This document shows, piece by piece, positions 63,712-64,000 of a stretch of 64,000 bases of DNA. The DNA comes from Crossiella sp. SN42 (GTDB lineage Bacteria; Actinomycetota; Actinomycetes; Mycobacteriales; Pseudonocardiaceae): the NCBI RefSeq assembly GCF_023897065.1, contig NZ_JAMHIV010000008.1, forward strand, positions 124,001 to 188,000. Direction: 5' to 3'. Below the pieces are notes generated by a model that worked only from the letters and a program-made list of their open reading frames with translations, had not been told where the DNA came from and searched no databases. A program made the translations under genes and the position numbers. Positions within the stretch are counted from its first letter, which is position 1. The number at the start of each line of letters is the position of its first letter.

Positions 63712-64000
63712 GCCGAACCGCTTGGCCGCCTGGTGCTGGTGGCCGAGCCTGCGCAGCGCGGCGAAGAGGGCGTCGCCGAGCACGGTGCCGACCACCGCGG
63801 TCTCCACCACCGCCTCCGGGTTGTCCAGGCCGGCCAGCTGGTCCACATCGGCCTCGGCCACCTCGTCGGCCAGCCGCACGTAGCGTTCCAGGTCCGCCAG
63901 CAGCCGTTCCTGGCCCAGCTCGCGGAAGGTGCCGAGCAGCCCGGCGGCGGCGCGCCCGGCCGGGTCCGCCGGGTCGATGGTCCAGCCGCGTTCGGCGGCC
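63688..64000 (-). CDS. C-terminal part of an unidentified protein (5' end outside window)
   Basis: The minus-strand frame is open from the window edge to a TAG at 63688, giving 103 residues. The sequence is helical and acidic ([40 protein letters not shown]). The codon pattern is strongly GC3-rich. It overlaps the tsaD 3' end by 24 bp. The family is not recognised. GTG 63879 could start a 63-aa protein, but the frame continues without interruption, so a longer gene is more likely. Confidence 0.6.
   Translation of the reverse strand, partial: AAERGWTIDPADPAGRAAAGLLGTFRELGQERLLADLERYVRLADEVAEADVDQLAGLDNPEAVVETAVVGTVLGDALFAALRRLGHQHQAAKRFGSAAVDQR

Overview
The window comes from a high-GC Gram-positive bacterium. 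It is almost certainly an actinobacterium and most likely of the order Pseudonocardiales, though that placement is inferred from gene content and no database was searched. The evidence is very GC-rich third codon positions, frequent GTG starts, tight ATGA/GTGA coupling, Ala/Glu-rich tails on ribosomal proteins, an ESX (type VII secretion) locus, and the gene order rplQ-truA-[ESX]-rplM-rpsI-glmM. Mycobacteria carry their ESX-4 locus in the same place. No tRNA, rRNA, CRISPR array or insertion sequence was found. No stretch longer than about 290 bp lacks a gene.

Layout. (1) 1-8537: end of the S10 operon (rpsC, rplP, rpmC, rpsQ), the complete spc operon (rplN to rplO), then secY-adk-map, closed by a long hairpin with a UUCG loop. 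(2) 8698-12013: a small accessory block with an atypical LuxR-type regulator, a secreted I36-like peptidase inhibitor, a sigma factor coupled to a membrane-anchored partner, and a tiny two-TM protein. (3) 12272-16957: infA, rpmJ, rpsM, rpsK, rpsD, rpoA, rplQ, truA. (4) 16979-32383: an ESX-4-like type VII secretion locus. It holds a gene of unknown function plus eccE (minus strand), eccB with two extra substrates (plus), mycP-eccD (minus), and eccC, an Hsp70-like T7SS-associated protein, a small acidic protein and two WXG100 genes (plus). (5) 32440-38605: regulators between the ESX genes and rplM. These are an AfsR/SARP-type ATPase regulator whose 3' half has markedly lower GC, a GGDEF protein, and an EspR-like HTH protein with an ImmA/IrrE-type protease and a MAB_1171c-type membrane protein. 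(6) 38895-41373: rplM-rpsI-glmM with a clear promoter and a textbook terminator. (7) 41399-49710: an island between glmM and glmS. It holds small membrane or acidic proteins, a three-gene ACP/ketosynthase/ketosynthase-like cassette, a second ESX-like substrate pair with a 988-aa Pro/Gly-rich member, and a hydrolase. (8) 49808-58801: glmS-nnr, aceB plus a citrate-lyase-like gene, then alr, a hydrolase and tsaE. (9) 58850-61414: an M14 zinc carboxypeptidase on the opposite strand. (10) 61524-63711: tsaB-rimI-tsaD. (11) 63688-64000: the end of an unidentified minus-strand gene.

How the parts fit. The backbone is translation (ribosome, IF-1, RNA polymerase alpha, t6A tRNA modification, TruA), protein export (SecY) and cell-wall precursor supply (glmM, glmS, alr). 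The accessory genes sit in four insertions at backbone junctions: map/infA, truA/rplM, glmM/glmS and tsaE/tsaB. Two of these insertions hold ESX components or ESX-like substrates. One of them adds an EspR-like regulator, EspR being the known ESX-1 activator of mycobacteria. This suggests, but does not prove, a locally regulated secretion system with an enlarged substrate set. The least explained parts are the ACP-KS-KS-like cassette beside the second substrate pair, the EspR-like/ImmA/MAB_1171c trio, and a recurring 13-bp palindrome that contains a DnaA-box core.
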